DNA of 64,000 nucleotides from Scilla litardierei. Taxonomy: Eukaryota > Streptophyta > Magnoliopsida > Asparagales > Asparagaceae. Below, piece after piece: positions 11,700 to 24,100 of the stretch. A program made the position numbers and the translations under genes. The DNA lies in the NCBI GenBank assembly GCA_030789695.1, contig CM061132.1, positions 148,250,597 to 148,314,596 of the forward strand, read 5' to 3'. A model generated the notes under the pieces. It searched no databases, had not been told where the DNA came from, and saw only the letters and a list, made by a program, of their open reading frames with translations. The first letter of the stretch is position 1; the number at the start of each line of letters is the position of its first letter.

Positions 11700-12194
11700 G
11701 TGAGTTCTTATGAACTCTCAATTTCCTATGGGTACTGTTGCCTCAGAAATGCAAATGACCCGACTAGATCTTTCCTAAGAACCGCAACAAGGATTGTTTG
11801 TTCGTCTCTACTGTACCTACCCTGCAAGGGTCCCAATGCTGTACCCTTCCTAATAGAGCTCACGGCCTCCGTCGGTTATGACCCCGAGGGTGCTGAGTTG
11901 GTAGTGTGTTCCACTTCCTACAGAGAGGCGGGGGATCGGAAAACGATGGCTACCTCGTTTAATTCTCTCAACTAACCTGATATGCGGATGTGAGTCATTG
12001 TACACCTCCGATTGTATACTGACTGCCCACTAGTGAAAAGTCCGGTCACCGAAAAAATGTCCCAGTTACTAAAAGACATCATGCCAACTGGACCAGGGTT
12101 CCAACCGGGTCGGTCTGAATCACATTCGGGCAGGGTTCGGCCCAGTCCTGATCCGATCCACACCCGTTTGAAGTCTTCAAGAACCGATAAAAAA
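11700..12194. other. Unassigned sequence between adaptin fragment and Mutator-like element
   Basis: An open frame runs through 11700-11975, but its product resembles nothing I know. The stretch may be intron and decayed sequence of the adaptin copy. No repeats were recognised. Confidence 0.4.
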
Positions 12195-12557
12195 GGGAAT
12201 TGATATTCGGACATACGTTTCTGCTCAGTTTACAGACCACTTAAGTTTCCAGAAAACTATCAAAAGTACCTTTTTTCGAAAAATAACAAAAAAATCCGAA
12301 AATATCCTCAAAATTGCCGAGTTGACAGACCTATTTCCTCTTCGCTCACAGGCCTTTTCCTTCCACATCTAGGTGAAACCCTCGTCCGAATCCATTTTCC
12401 TTCTTCCAGCGCGGTGAAGCCCCCGTCTCTCTCGTCTCCTCCCAGATCGTGAAAGAAGCCCTCCTCCATTCACGTCATTTCCCAACGACGCCCAGCTTTA
12501 AATGGTCAAAGTGATGTTAAGGCAACTAATGTAGTGATTTTGGGCTGCATTTTTGGC

Positions 12558-12747
12558 AAATTGCCTCCAGCTCCGGTCATCCCCGATACAATCACCAAGG
12601 ATCGGTGAGAGACGAAGGGGATAACACCGAATGCCGCCCCGCAAGCAGCCCGGGCACAGACCGAGAAGCAGACAATGGTGAAGACGGAGATAGTGAGGGA
12701 CTTGGCATGGCCGAGCCAGGCGCAGAAAGCGCCACAAAGAGTCTGCA
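12558..12747 (-). pseudogene. NRT2 high-affinity nitrate transporter fragment
   Basis: The minus-strand translation shows '[15 protein letters not shown]', '[19 protein letters not shown]' and '[20 protein letters not shown]'. These follow the order of transmembrane helices and loops in the second half of plant NRT2 proteins (major facilitator, NNP family). Only about 60 residues remain, and both sides continue into unrelated sequence. It lies inside the Mutator-like element and is best read as a captured fragment. Confidence 0.8.
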
Positions 12748-14967
12748 GAATTCAAATGTTGGCCCAGGGTGAGAACAAGAAGCCCCATGATGAGATGTGC
12801 CAAGCAGATCGCAAGCAGATCGCCGATGATGTCTTGCATTCTTTGCAATCGAGGATAAAGCCTCTTGATGGATTCTTTGCATCGATGGTGAATTGGATAA
12901 AGGATCTGTAAACGATTAAGTTGACTTGTTGAAGTGTGTTGTACCCCATTTTTCCTTGTAGAAAATTTCCATCTCTTGCATAGTCAGGGGGATTTTTTTT
13001 TTGGTTCATAACAGATTCAGATACTTGCTGTCCTCAAAATCTGCTGGTGAAGATCAATTGGGTTGTCACAACAAAAACAGGTTTTGGCATAATGTAATAT
13101 ATCCGGTTGTCATAACAAATAAAGGTTTTGCCACAACAATTACAATTTGCAATGTCAATGTCACAACAAATACATAATATTTTTGGATTCCCAACCTCTG
13201 AGAAACAAAATAACAAAATAAGTGTTTTGTGCCAATTATGTCCCATGTCAAGTGTGGTACCCATTCTCTCATACAACATTTCATATTGTTCACTTCAAAA
13301 CAACGCATAGGCTCTAACCTCCATTGTTCACTTCAAAACATCGCATAGGCTCTAACCTCTGTTGTTCCCAGATATTTTCGAGCAAAGTACCTGATTCAAA
13401 AAAGATTTCAAATAAACACCTCCCAAAATATCCAACATTGTTTTGGCTACTATTTTCCCGATACTAGGACCAATAGTTTGAGGCAATGTTTGCATAACGA
13501 GATTCATTCTTCCCATATCAGCATTAGCACCACTTGCCAAAACACATCCAGATAATACGATACACTTCCCAGCCACCCAACACCATGAGCAGCCATACAC
13601 AATCTTGTTCTATGAAATTTAGTATTGAAATTCTTAACAAAACCCCACAATCCCGCATATTTTTCAAGCACAAACCACAATCTTAACTCTGGCATCATCA
13701 TCCTGCTTCATCAAAATTATAGAAGCAATGACGATTCATACTAGGGGATGTCTAATAAGAATTAATGGGGATGTCTAATAAGAATTAATTTGTGCCAAGC
13801 TTTACGCCATCAACCTCAGGATAGTTTAAATGCCATAGGTTTGGTGTTCACAACAAAATTCCCTTTCAAAATTTTAGAGATGGACTGAGTATATTCTAGT
13901 AGAAGGTTGGGAACACGCACGATGTAGAAAATCCAAACATGAAGTTGTGATATACTAACCTGTGAGGTTGTATGAAAACCGATTGGAACACATTGACATT
14001 AAGTGTCAATATCTGGTAGATTTTTTAAGCAATAGATACACAATCACAAGAGATAGAAAGCAATTTTAACAAGCACACAAATGAATTCATTGGTCTTAAC
14101 TTGGCTTTAAATCCCACAGATGATTTAAATTTCAATGTTGAATGTTGAATATATTTGTAGGTCTGTGGAGAAATTTTATCCTGAAAGATATTTGCAACAC
14201 CTCAGAGTTGATGTCGGTCATGATTCAACTCTACCAAAGTTCAACTATCGTAGAGCTCTGCCAAAGGTTATTCAGCACACAAGAAGCTTGAAAGATTTTC
14301 TATTGTAGATAGGTTACTTCGTTTTGATCATTTCAATTTCTACATCAACGACTGAATCAGCTTCCTCTACAATGAAAGTTATCAGGATAAGATTTCACAA
14401 CAAAATGGAGGATGCCTTTTTACGAGTCTATGGATTTCCAATTTATATTCTACAAAACCATAGGGCAATGACACTTTCAAACCATAGACATTGAATCTTC
14501 TTGTTCTGAATTTGAGGCCAAAATGAATATGACAGAAAACAGATTCAATCCGAGATAAAACACTAAACAACATCCCAAGTTCAAAAGGAGGAAACTTTGG
14601 GAGACGATTGCTACCTGGCTTCATCTTCCTCTTTCATTGCGGACGCCCACGACCCCAAAGCGAGAAGAAGAAGAGAGAATTATTGTATTAGGGCAGGAGG
14701 CATAGATTCTTGCCTTTCCGGTGAGCGGCTACGATGCCGGTGAGGGCGGCCTCCAACTTCGACCGAGATAAGTCGTCGATTACCTTGGGGTCGTCGTCGA
14801 CTTTGGAATTCTTGATCCTTTTACCGGCGCAATTGTCATGTATTATTGCTCTCCTTGTTGCCCCTGCCTCCAATCCCTCGAGAACTTGCCTAATGGTTTT
14901 TTCGTCAAACCGGTCTGTGCTTTCAGCAAAAATGCGATTTAGGCCTGTGTACTTCAGTAAAAATTTA
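12748..14967. other. Interior of the Mutator-like element, otherwise unassigned
   Basis: Short open frames occur, for example plus strand about 12750-12911 and minus strand 14688-14873 (a charged 61-residue frame with 'AAHRKGKN'), but I recognise no family. Two local tandem duplications are visible: a 38-bp unit at 13288-13363 and a short one at 13742-13788. These may be further captured pieces. Confidence 0.4.
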
Positions 14968-15012
14968 GACCGTCTGTAAACTCAGCAAAAAAGTCTATCC
15001 AATAGCAATTCC

Positions 15013-15142
15013 CCGATAAAAACTTGGGAGGAACCGACAATAGCAATTCCTCGATAAAAACTTGGCCTCTTTCATTGAAATCTAACAAAAACACCCTAAT
15101 CTTAATCTCTCGTCAGATTAGCATCGAGGAAGCACGCACGCA
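15013..15142 (+). promoter_or_regulatory. FIS1 upstream leader and core promoter region
   Basis: Only about 130 bp separate the Mutator-like element from the FIS1 start codon. A CT/AAC-rich stretch (15066-15110) looks like a plant 5' leader. No convincing TATA box lies in this interval, so transcription may start within or beyond the element, or the promoter may be TATA-less. Confidence 0.4.
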
Positions 15143-18100
15143 ATGGAGGCGGCCATCGGGAAGTTGTTTGACTCCGTAGGATCATTCTTCACCGGCGGCG
15201 ACAACATCCCTTGGTGCGATCGCGACATCATCGCCGTAAGCAAAAATAAACCCTAGATTTCCCTTGATCTGATCCGTATGAGGGCTCTTTGGCGTTAATT
15301 GTTTGATACGTCATCCGTTACATGGAGAATTAGGGGTCTTACTTTTGATTTGAATAAAATACTGTTTAGTAGGTTATTAATTTAGTTAGCGTGGGTATAA
15401 ATCGTGTTCGATTCCCTTTACTTTGTGAAGATGATAATGATGCTTAAATTCATTGTAGGAATTTTCTTTCCATGTAGTCCCTAATACAGGGGATCAAGAT
15501 GTAGTCTGTCAACATATAAATTTTTTTTCAGTTCCTACCCATTTGGCCAACACCCAGAGCTCAATGATAGATACAAAATTGATTTTCTCTTTCCTTTTTT
15601 AAAATCTCTCTTGAAAGATATGCATCGTGAAAGATACTTCTGTGTAAATAATTGGGCAGAAATCATGGTTGTATCAAAGCTGATCTGTGCTATTGAATGG
15701 AAGATCTGCGACATTCTCTTGCACCTATAATGCCAAAAGATTCAGAAAGCATTGCATTTTCGTCTGACTTATTTTGAAGTTAATAATTTTGATGTTTTCG
15801 AAACTTTCAAATCTACCTTACCATGTGGCATTAAGGTGCAGAACTGTTTACAGCGAAGGTTCAGGCTGATACTTGATTATCTTTTACATGATGTAATTAT
15901 CTCTACCTGCAGTCTTAATTGGATTTCCTCTTTTGGGTTTACTCAATTGGTAAACAATGGCCCTTTACCAAATTGTGCTTCTACGTTATCTTGCTCTACT
16001 TATCTCTCTCCAACTTGCTAGCTTTTAGTAGTGAGTTCGTCGCAACAGTTTTTTTCTCCTTATGAGGACCAATGAATCTAGTATATGAGTTATACATACT
16101 AAAACCTACCCATTCCTGCTGCTATTCCTTAATGACTACTTTTCAATTGCTGATATTTTGTCTACATTGTTATTTGGATAATCCGGGGAATGAAATGATA
16201 GAATATCTTTGGAAGTCTATAAACAGAATACCGTATTCGATTTAATGTATATTAGACATCATGCGTCATAATTATCGTGTAACGGTATAGGTGGTCCAAT
16301 ATGCTAGTCTCATGATTACCTTGTTTAGTATACAGTTCTTAGGTTTTTTGTTTTTATTTGTTATGCTTTTGGTTCAAGTCATCTTGGATTTGATGTATGG
16401 ATTTCTGCATTCTTTCTATTCTTGGACAACCTGTTGCATCCAGAACTATTTATCACTTAATGATTTTCAGGTCTGCAGCTGATAACAGAACAATTAAAAA
16501 TACTTTCATCCTTACAATTTGATAGTCTAATAGATTAAATATTTTTTCATAGTAACTTAGCAGTAAATTTGAGTCTAGCGAGCAATTACGATCATTTTTT
16601 TCTGCATGAATCTTGGCCTCTTCCTAGTCCTAGAAGCTGTCAATTCTGATGTTACCATCTCTTTTTTGTTGCACCAATCTTTGGTTTGCCCCTAATCCTA
16701 TAATTTCTGTCAGTCAGTTCATTTAATTCTTTCTGACTGGTTCACGCACTGTCTCTGTTGTCCAACAATCTCGAATGGTTCTCCCTCGTCCTCAACTTAA
16801 GCTTCCTCTAAATTTATAGATGTTCTCATTGGGTATTGCTGCCATTTCCCATATTTTATTCTAGCTATGCTCATTTCTTGGATTCTGATATATACTAAAA
16901 ATAATATATATATACATATATTTACACACACATTCTCCGGCTTATAAATTCAGATGTCAAAATTTAAAGGTTTCATTCAGTGAGATCTACTATAGTTTTT
17001 TGTTTCACCTATTAGTTTGGCATGCTTATGATCTATAACCAAAGCACAGACAAATTTAATTGCCAATTCTATGATTAAATTCAGCTGAAAATAATTTGGT
17101 TTGATGCAAAAAGTTGTTTTGATAAGCTGGTAGCCATCTTGCTCTATTAAGCAGAATGAGATGAATCTGTACCGTATTGTCATACAATGCAGAACACTAA
17201 GATTTGGTTTAAAAGAATATAGTGTTATTGTTATTGTTGGCACCGTTGCTGATTTATAACTTTGTGTTTCAGTAATAGATCATACTAATCTAAGAAGTTT
17301 CTAGGTTCTTTCAGTTAGAAGGTAAGCATTCACAATTATGATCACTAGTGAAACATAATATTCACAGGAGTGAAGATTGGATTTCTAGACGAGTCGGTAT
17401 AATCACAACACTTTTTAATAAATGGCATGCTCTGTGGAAAGGTCTAGTTGAAGTACTCTTTCTGACTAATAAAACCTTGTGTTCGACGAATTTGTTCCCT
17501 GGACCAGTTTGAACATTGGCAATGAAATTCCTGGAATTTTTTCACATTTTTGAGAATTTTTAATTTCTTAGCAAGTAAATAACAATCATTGCAATTGCAA
17601 TCGCAATCATGACCACTATAGAACTTGTAATTATGGTAGTTTTTTTTCAAGTAATGTGTTTATCTATCTTCATTTTACATCTATCCCTTATTTCTTCAGA
17701 AGAGTGAATCGTTGCAGATTTAGTATCTGTGCATCTGTTTAGAAATTCAACATGCATGAACTCATGCTGATAATTGCTTTTCTAATGTATGCAGGGCTGT
17801 GAAAAAGAGGTTGCTGAGAGTGAGAGCACGGAGAATAAGAATGACAGTATCATGAGGTTATCATGGGCTCTTGTTCATTCAAGACAGCCTGAAGATGTGA
17901 ACCGTGGGATAGCCATGCTAGAAGGTGAAAATTGTTATTCTGGCTCTCCAGTTCATTTTTAATTGCCTGCTAACTTAATCTCTTTCCGATGTTTCAGTTT
18001 TTTTGTGAGTTCCGTAGTGTAATATTCTAATGTTATGCTCATGCCATTATCTTCTTCCTCCGGTTTTTGAATCCTGTAAATTTATATTGCAATATTGTAT

Positions 18101-21100
18101 TTATGTGGTTGTTGATTGCTGGACTAGACTACCTCATATCAACTTTTGGTTGTGGCAGCGTCATTGAACAGTTCTAACAGCCCCCTGCAAATGAGAGAGA
18201 AGCTTTATCTCTTGGCTGTTGGACATTACAGAAATGGAGACTATTCAAGGAGTAGGCAGCTTGTGGAAAGATGTTTGGAGGTATGTTCTTGCTCTACTTG
18301 ATAGTGGTTGATTGCTGCTGGATTACTACCATCACATGTTGGATGCTGTTTATATTCTTGGTGAAACCATGCTGAGTATATATTCGGGAGTTTAGTTGAT
18401 AAAACAACAAGACGTGATCTCCAGACTGGGTGTTATTTTTGTGCTACTCCATTGGGATGTTCTTGCAGATACATTTCCGTAGCCGTATTATTTTCCAGTT
18501 TGTTAGAACAAACAAATATGAAATCGAGTACAAAAAGTTGAGAACTTTAACAAATTCCACACACACACACACACACATATTGAAAAGTTAATGTATACTA
18601 TAGATCTAATCAGAATGTACAGTAGTGGGGTAAGTGACTGGAAGTAGGTGCATTAAGGGTGGGGAGCGGGCACAAGCGCCGTCACCCACCGCAAATTGCA
18701 ACTTCTCCCCCACCCCCCCAATTAATCAGTGCAACAGGCTGCACCCAAACAAAGAAGGCAGCCTATCAAAGGCTGAGACACAAACTCAACAAAAACTAAA
18801 ACAATACAGATCCCTCAGCCGTTGTCCAGTATATCCCAATTTGACATTGCCGCACTTGCCTGGATGTCGTTTGTTTCATGAAAGTGAACCGTGCTCTTGA
18901 TGTCCCCAGCAATTTCTTCAAACAATGTTGTCTTCCCCTTGAAAGTTTTCTCAAAAATACGCTTGTTGCACTCCCTCCAGACATGCCAGACAAGGGTAGC
19001 TAGAGTGATGTTCGCAAGGTAACTCATCACCTTCTTTCCCGCAAATTTCGAAAGGAAGTAGTCTCCTACCGCCGTCAAAGTTGATTCTATCGGCTGTGGT
19101 GTAACTATCGGCTGTGGTATATATAATATACAACTGTTTTTGAATTCTAGGACGGACTAGGACAAGCTGACTACGACAAACACGTTGATAGAAAGATGTC
19201 TCAGATTTAATCTTGATGAGTGAATGGTTGGGATGATATTATGTGAAAATTTTTGGATGGAACTTTTGGAGGGGGAACTAAATTTTTAGTGCAACATTAT
19301 TCATATTCGTTTAAATTTAATGCATAAAAAGTTGTGCTCTGCCTTTGAAACTTGAGCCATCCTCTTTCAAAATTTTAATGGTGAGAATTTAATGTACAAA
19401 TATTTCCACAACGATTACAATATCATCAAAATTTCCCCCATAACAGTAGGTGGCATCAACCATTGCAGTCAAAAACAGTTTTAATCCCCAAATCACCGCC
19501 CAATTTGTCCACTTCAGACAAAATTTCGGTTACAATCAAGTTCAATTAAAAAAGTCTCCGCACTCTCACTTTCATTATCGGTAAAATTCTGAAATATGTT
19601 TACGCTAATTTGTTGTTCCGCGCCGAAGGCGCCCGATAAATTTTTTACGCTAATTTGTTGTCGTCGATGCCGAATTTTTTGTTCCGCGCCGAAGGCGCCC
19701 GTGCCGCTAAATATTTTTATGCAAATGTGTTCTTTAAATTTTGGCCGTGGAAATAATTTTTTGGAGAACAAAGATTTTGAGGGGATATTTTAAATGAATC
19801 GAGCCTGCGCCGAAACTAAATTTTTGTTCCTTCAAATTTTAGAGGGGGAAATAATTCTTGGGGGAAGTACAAAGATTTTGAGGGGATATCTTAAAGGCGC
19901 CCGCTAAATATTTTTACGCTAATTTGTTGTTTCGCGTCGAAGGCGCCCGCGCCGAATTTGTTGTTCCATGTCCCGTGCCGCTAAATATTTTTACGCTAAT
20001 TTGTTCTTTTATTTTGGCTGTGGAAATAATATTTTGGGGAATAAAGATTTCGCGGGGGAAAATCTTAAAGGAACCGTGCCGGCTGGCACATGTTATGACT
20101 AATATATATATATATATATATGGAATTTGTTAAAGTTCTCATCTTTTTGTACTCGATTTCATATTTGTTTGCAAAGAACTTCCATAAGTCCATAGTTAAT
20201 TTATATCTGTATCAATATATTATTGGAGGTCTATCACAAGATGAAAAAACCGTCTACATTCTTTATCACAAGATGAAAAAACATGAATGTTTATTCATAA
20301 CGTCTACATTCTTTTTCTAGGCTTTCTCTTAGAGTATACACGTTCTCAAATAATTGTTCCTTGATCACACGATCTTACGTTCTAAATGGGTGAGGTATTG
20401 GAAGTATAAGTTCTAAGCCTTAGCTAGTTTTAGAAAAAAAGGCTTTTGGATTGAAATGGAAAATATTGTATTATACAATTTAATGGAACATGCCAATGAA
20501 TCTAAGAATTGGTATGTTTGTTTTAGAATTTAATTAGTAAATGCCATTTAATTAGTGCATGCCATTCATTATAAGTTGGGGAAAGAAGATCCCAAAGGTG
20601 AATGAACTCCTTGTATGTCTGAAACACAATGATCACTCCATATTTTACACCCTTTTTCTGCTTGTTTGCATGCCATTTAGATCGCCCATATCGTGTTTTT
20701 CACGATTATTCGACAATATTGCGATGTTTTTCACGATTTCTTGTTTTTGTCGTATTTCAGGAGATTTGGAGCGATTTGGAGTGATTCTGAGATGCACCCA
20801 CTCCGGAGTGTCACCCGTGACTCTTTTGAGGGGAATTCTGCGATTGGAGAGGAGTGGAAGAAGAAAGAACGTCGTAGGAGCGACGAGGAAGTAAAGATAC
20901 GAAGATTGGGCATTTTCAGCATGCCACTCGGCCGAGTGAAGGAGTCACTCGGCCGAGCATCGACAGTCCGCTCGGCCGGCCAGATCGGACACGCAGCAGA
21001 TTGAATATCAGCGTGCACTCGGCCGAGCATCGCCAGACCACTCGACCGAGCACGGAGACACCACTCATCCGAGTGGCATCACGACGACGGCAAGCAAAAA

Positions 21101-24100
21101 TTCCGAAGTTACTGTAATCCGTCAGTCAGCTCCCGAGTTTCGACTCGGCCGAGTGAATAAATCCGTCCTCGGCCGAGTGAAGAAAGACGCTCGCCCGAGT
21201 GACTCCCGAGGAGATGACCCCCAAAAAGTCCAGACTTACTGGAATTCGTCAGGGTCCGTCACTCGGCCGAGTGACATTTATCACTCGGCCGAGTGAGCCG
21301 CGCTGCATGTAGCGTAAAGTGCGATTTTCAAGCTGCGCAGGGGCAATTTTGTCACGGTTTTTTGGGCGATTTTGGGGGGTATTTAACCCCAGTTTTTAAC
21401 CTAGTTTAGAGAGCTTTTCTCATACTTTTGGCAGCCCTTTTTGATTACCTTTTAGGAGATTAGATTTAGTTCTTTGGAGAGACAAAAAAAATTCTATTTT
21501 GTTGGATGCTATTGAAACTTCATTGGTTTGTCTCTCTTTTTATCAAAAACCTCATTTTTATTGATATATTGTTTATTGCAATGAATTCTATTGTTTTTAT
21601 TATTGAATTTCTGATGATTTGCATTATGAATTGTGAGTAGTTTTATCGTCTTAGGGCGTAGGGATGAACCATACGAACCCTATTTCTAATTTGTGATGAA
21701 TTGGTGAAATTCTTGCTAGAATTGATTAGGGTTAGTTTGGGATTGATTTAATACGAATAGCTAGGGATTCATACCGATTGGGATTTGCAAGAGATTGGAT
21801 CCCAACTCAATAGGAAGCCCTAGAAATTCGAATTGGGTTACAATTGGGTTTCTCTGGAATCGGTTTGCAAGAGATAGGACCGAAACTAGGGTTTTCGATT
21901 GCAATTCTGTACCAATACCCGTTTGCAAGAGATTGGACGGGTAGGAACTATCCCAACCTAGGTCGTAGCTCGAGTTTGCACGAGAGTGGGCTCGAGATAC
22001 GATTGAACGATGATGTTGTTCTTCACGCTAGCTTGCCTAGGTTAGGGTTTGCAAGAGATTGGACCCTACCCTAGGTTTGCTATAGACCGGCAATAGCGCG
22101 AGAGCGTGAGCTTGGTTCTACATTAGTTGCAACTAGTTCACCTGAATTTCAAGTCTAGCAATTGTGAAATCTACAAATCACAATGACGAGATACGGTTTG
22201 TAGCGGGGATTCCCTATCCCTAGGCGTTTTTATTAATTTGATATTTTCTTTATATAATTGAACGACTGTGACCGCTTTATTGCGAATATTTCTCGACTGT
22301 TCTTATAGCCAGGTGAATTGAAGAAGACACCGTCATTTGCCCTCCTCGTGTTCGATACCCGCTCGCCGCTACACCGTGCGCTTGCGGTAAGACTAGCGAG
22401 TCTCGTCCCGGGTGTGTATCCGGGGCGCGATCAAGTTTTTGGTGCCGTTGCCGGGGAAGGCGATAGTGTTTGATTCTACCTACCTTGCTATTTTTATTTT
22501 TGTTTTATTATTTCTATTTCTATTTTACCCTTCCTTTGTGCTAACTATTTCTTTGAAACTCTGTTTTTCCTTGCATGAACACGAGATCCACAGCGGACCC
22601 CGAAGAAATACTATACGATCCGGAGATCGAACGTACATTGAGGAGGATCGGAGCGGAGGGGAGACTCGATACGGAAGGGAATTTTATGACACATCCTGAG
22701 ACACCCGAAGAATTGGCGGCGCGAATGGCGAGGATCATTACCATTAGAGATAGGCTTCGGCCTAAGACTTCCTCCATGACCTCGTCCATAGCTATGCCGG
22801 AGTTGGCGGCCGACAAAAATTTCGAGTTGAAGACTGGATTGGTAATTCTGATGCAACAAGACTCTTTTCATGGGAATTCCCATGAAAACCCTTATTACCA
22901 CATCCAGCTCTTTTTATCAAAATGTGCCACCTTCCAAATGCCGGGTGTCTCCATAGATGCTATCAGACTGCGCCTCTTCCCCTTCACACTCAAGGACAAA
23001 GCCTTATATTGGTTGAGGACGCAGGCTGAAGGAATCTTCACCACTTGGGATGAATTGGCGAGTGCCTTCGTCGACAAATTTTACCCGCCCTCCAAGACGG
23101 TGAAGATAAGAAGTGCTCTCATGTCCTTCAAGCAAGGACCGTAGGAGACTCTCTATGAGGCGTGGGAGCGCTTCAAGGACTTGCAGCATCAATGCCCCCA
23201 TCACAACATAGAGGATTGGGAGCTTGTCCACAGTTTCTACAATGGACTTCAAACGGGCACAAAACAGATTATTGATGCTACCGCCAACGGAGCCATTTTG
23301 TCAAAGACACCCGATGAAGCTACGGCCTTACTAGAGGAGATGGCCTCCAACAACCAACAGTGGGGCGACGAGCGAGGACATTCTTCGTCCTCCTTGAAGC
23401 CCACGAGTATTTATGAGGCCAAGGCCGTGGCGGAGCTTGCTAGCAAATTTGACTCTCTCCACAAGGTAGTGGAGAGATTGGAGAAATACATTACCGAGCC
23501 GCATGGAGCTCCTTCTACATCGCACCGACAAACCATATGAGTGATTGGCAAGACCAATCCCAAGCCATGTATGTAGGAGGAGAGTATGGAGAAGGAGCTT
23601 TGGAGCAAATTCAGTATGTTGCGGGGAATTCTGGATATTGGGCCAACCCGGCCGCTAGAAACCATCCGGGTTTTTCCTATGCTAATAATGATGGTGCCTT
23701 GAACCCCCCGTCACAACAACCTCCTCAAGCTCGGGCTCCACCACCACAACCGAATTATCAACCAAGGGGGCCACCGCAACAAAACTTCCCACCTAGGCAA
23801 CAAGTGGGACCTTATAGGCCACCCGGGTATAATCAAGGTTGGAGAAATCCCAACCCTCCGCAAGCTCAACCACGTTCGGATTTTGAAGCTAAGGTGGAGG
23901 AGTTTATGGTGGAGCAGAGAAAGATCAACGCCACGTTAAAGGCGGGACAAGATTCTCTTACCACCGTCGTCGCTCAAATTGGGGAGCAACTAGCGTTGCT
24001 TAATAGGAACAACCAACAATTGCTGGCTCAACCCGAGCCAAATCCGGGCAACACCGGACACTTCAATGCGGTAGTTGCGTTTACAACAAGAGGCGAGAAG

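Larger units (their letters stand above)
12195..15012. mobile_element. Non-autonomous Mutator-like element with captured gene fragment (Pack-MULE-like)
   Basis: The two ends form an imperfect inverted repeat of about 45 bp (12195-12240 against 14968-15012). Both ends read GGGAATTG, then TATT, then TTTNTGCTNAGTTTACAGAC when read inward. Identical 10-bp words ccgataaaaa lie just outside (12184-12193 and 15013-15022), which fits the 8-10 bp target duplications of Mutator-like elements. Subterminal copies of the AGTTTACAGACC word recur near 12317 and 14900-14960, as transposase-binding repeats often do. The interior has no transposase but holds an NRT2 fragment on the minus strand. The right flank repeats 'aatagcaattcc-cgataaaaa' once more at 15040, so the exact right border is open to question. 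Confidence 0.6.
20630..22433 (+). repeat. 5' LTR of the intronic Athila element
   Basis: Landmarks in order: an ACTCGGCCGAGT array (20928-21300), a TATTTAA box (21380-21386), five shared-loop hairpins (21778-22075), a U5 block with 'accgtgcgcttgcgg', and the end gcgatca. Confidence 0.93.

Noticed and set aside
12498..12882. Minus-strand 96- and 116-codon frames
   Set aside because: They are out-of-frame readings over the NRT2 fragment; the matching residues are in the third minus frame.
20928..21300. CRISPR-like repeat array
   Set aside because: The repeats are 12-bp palindromes with variable spacing inside a plant LTR; no spacers of constant length, wrong kingdom.
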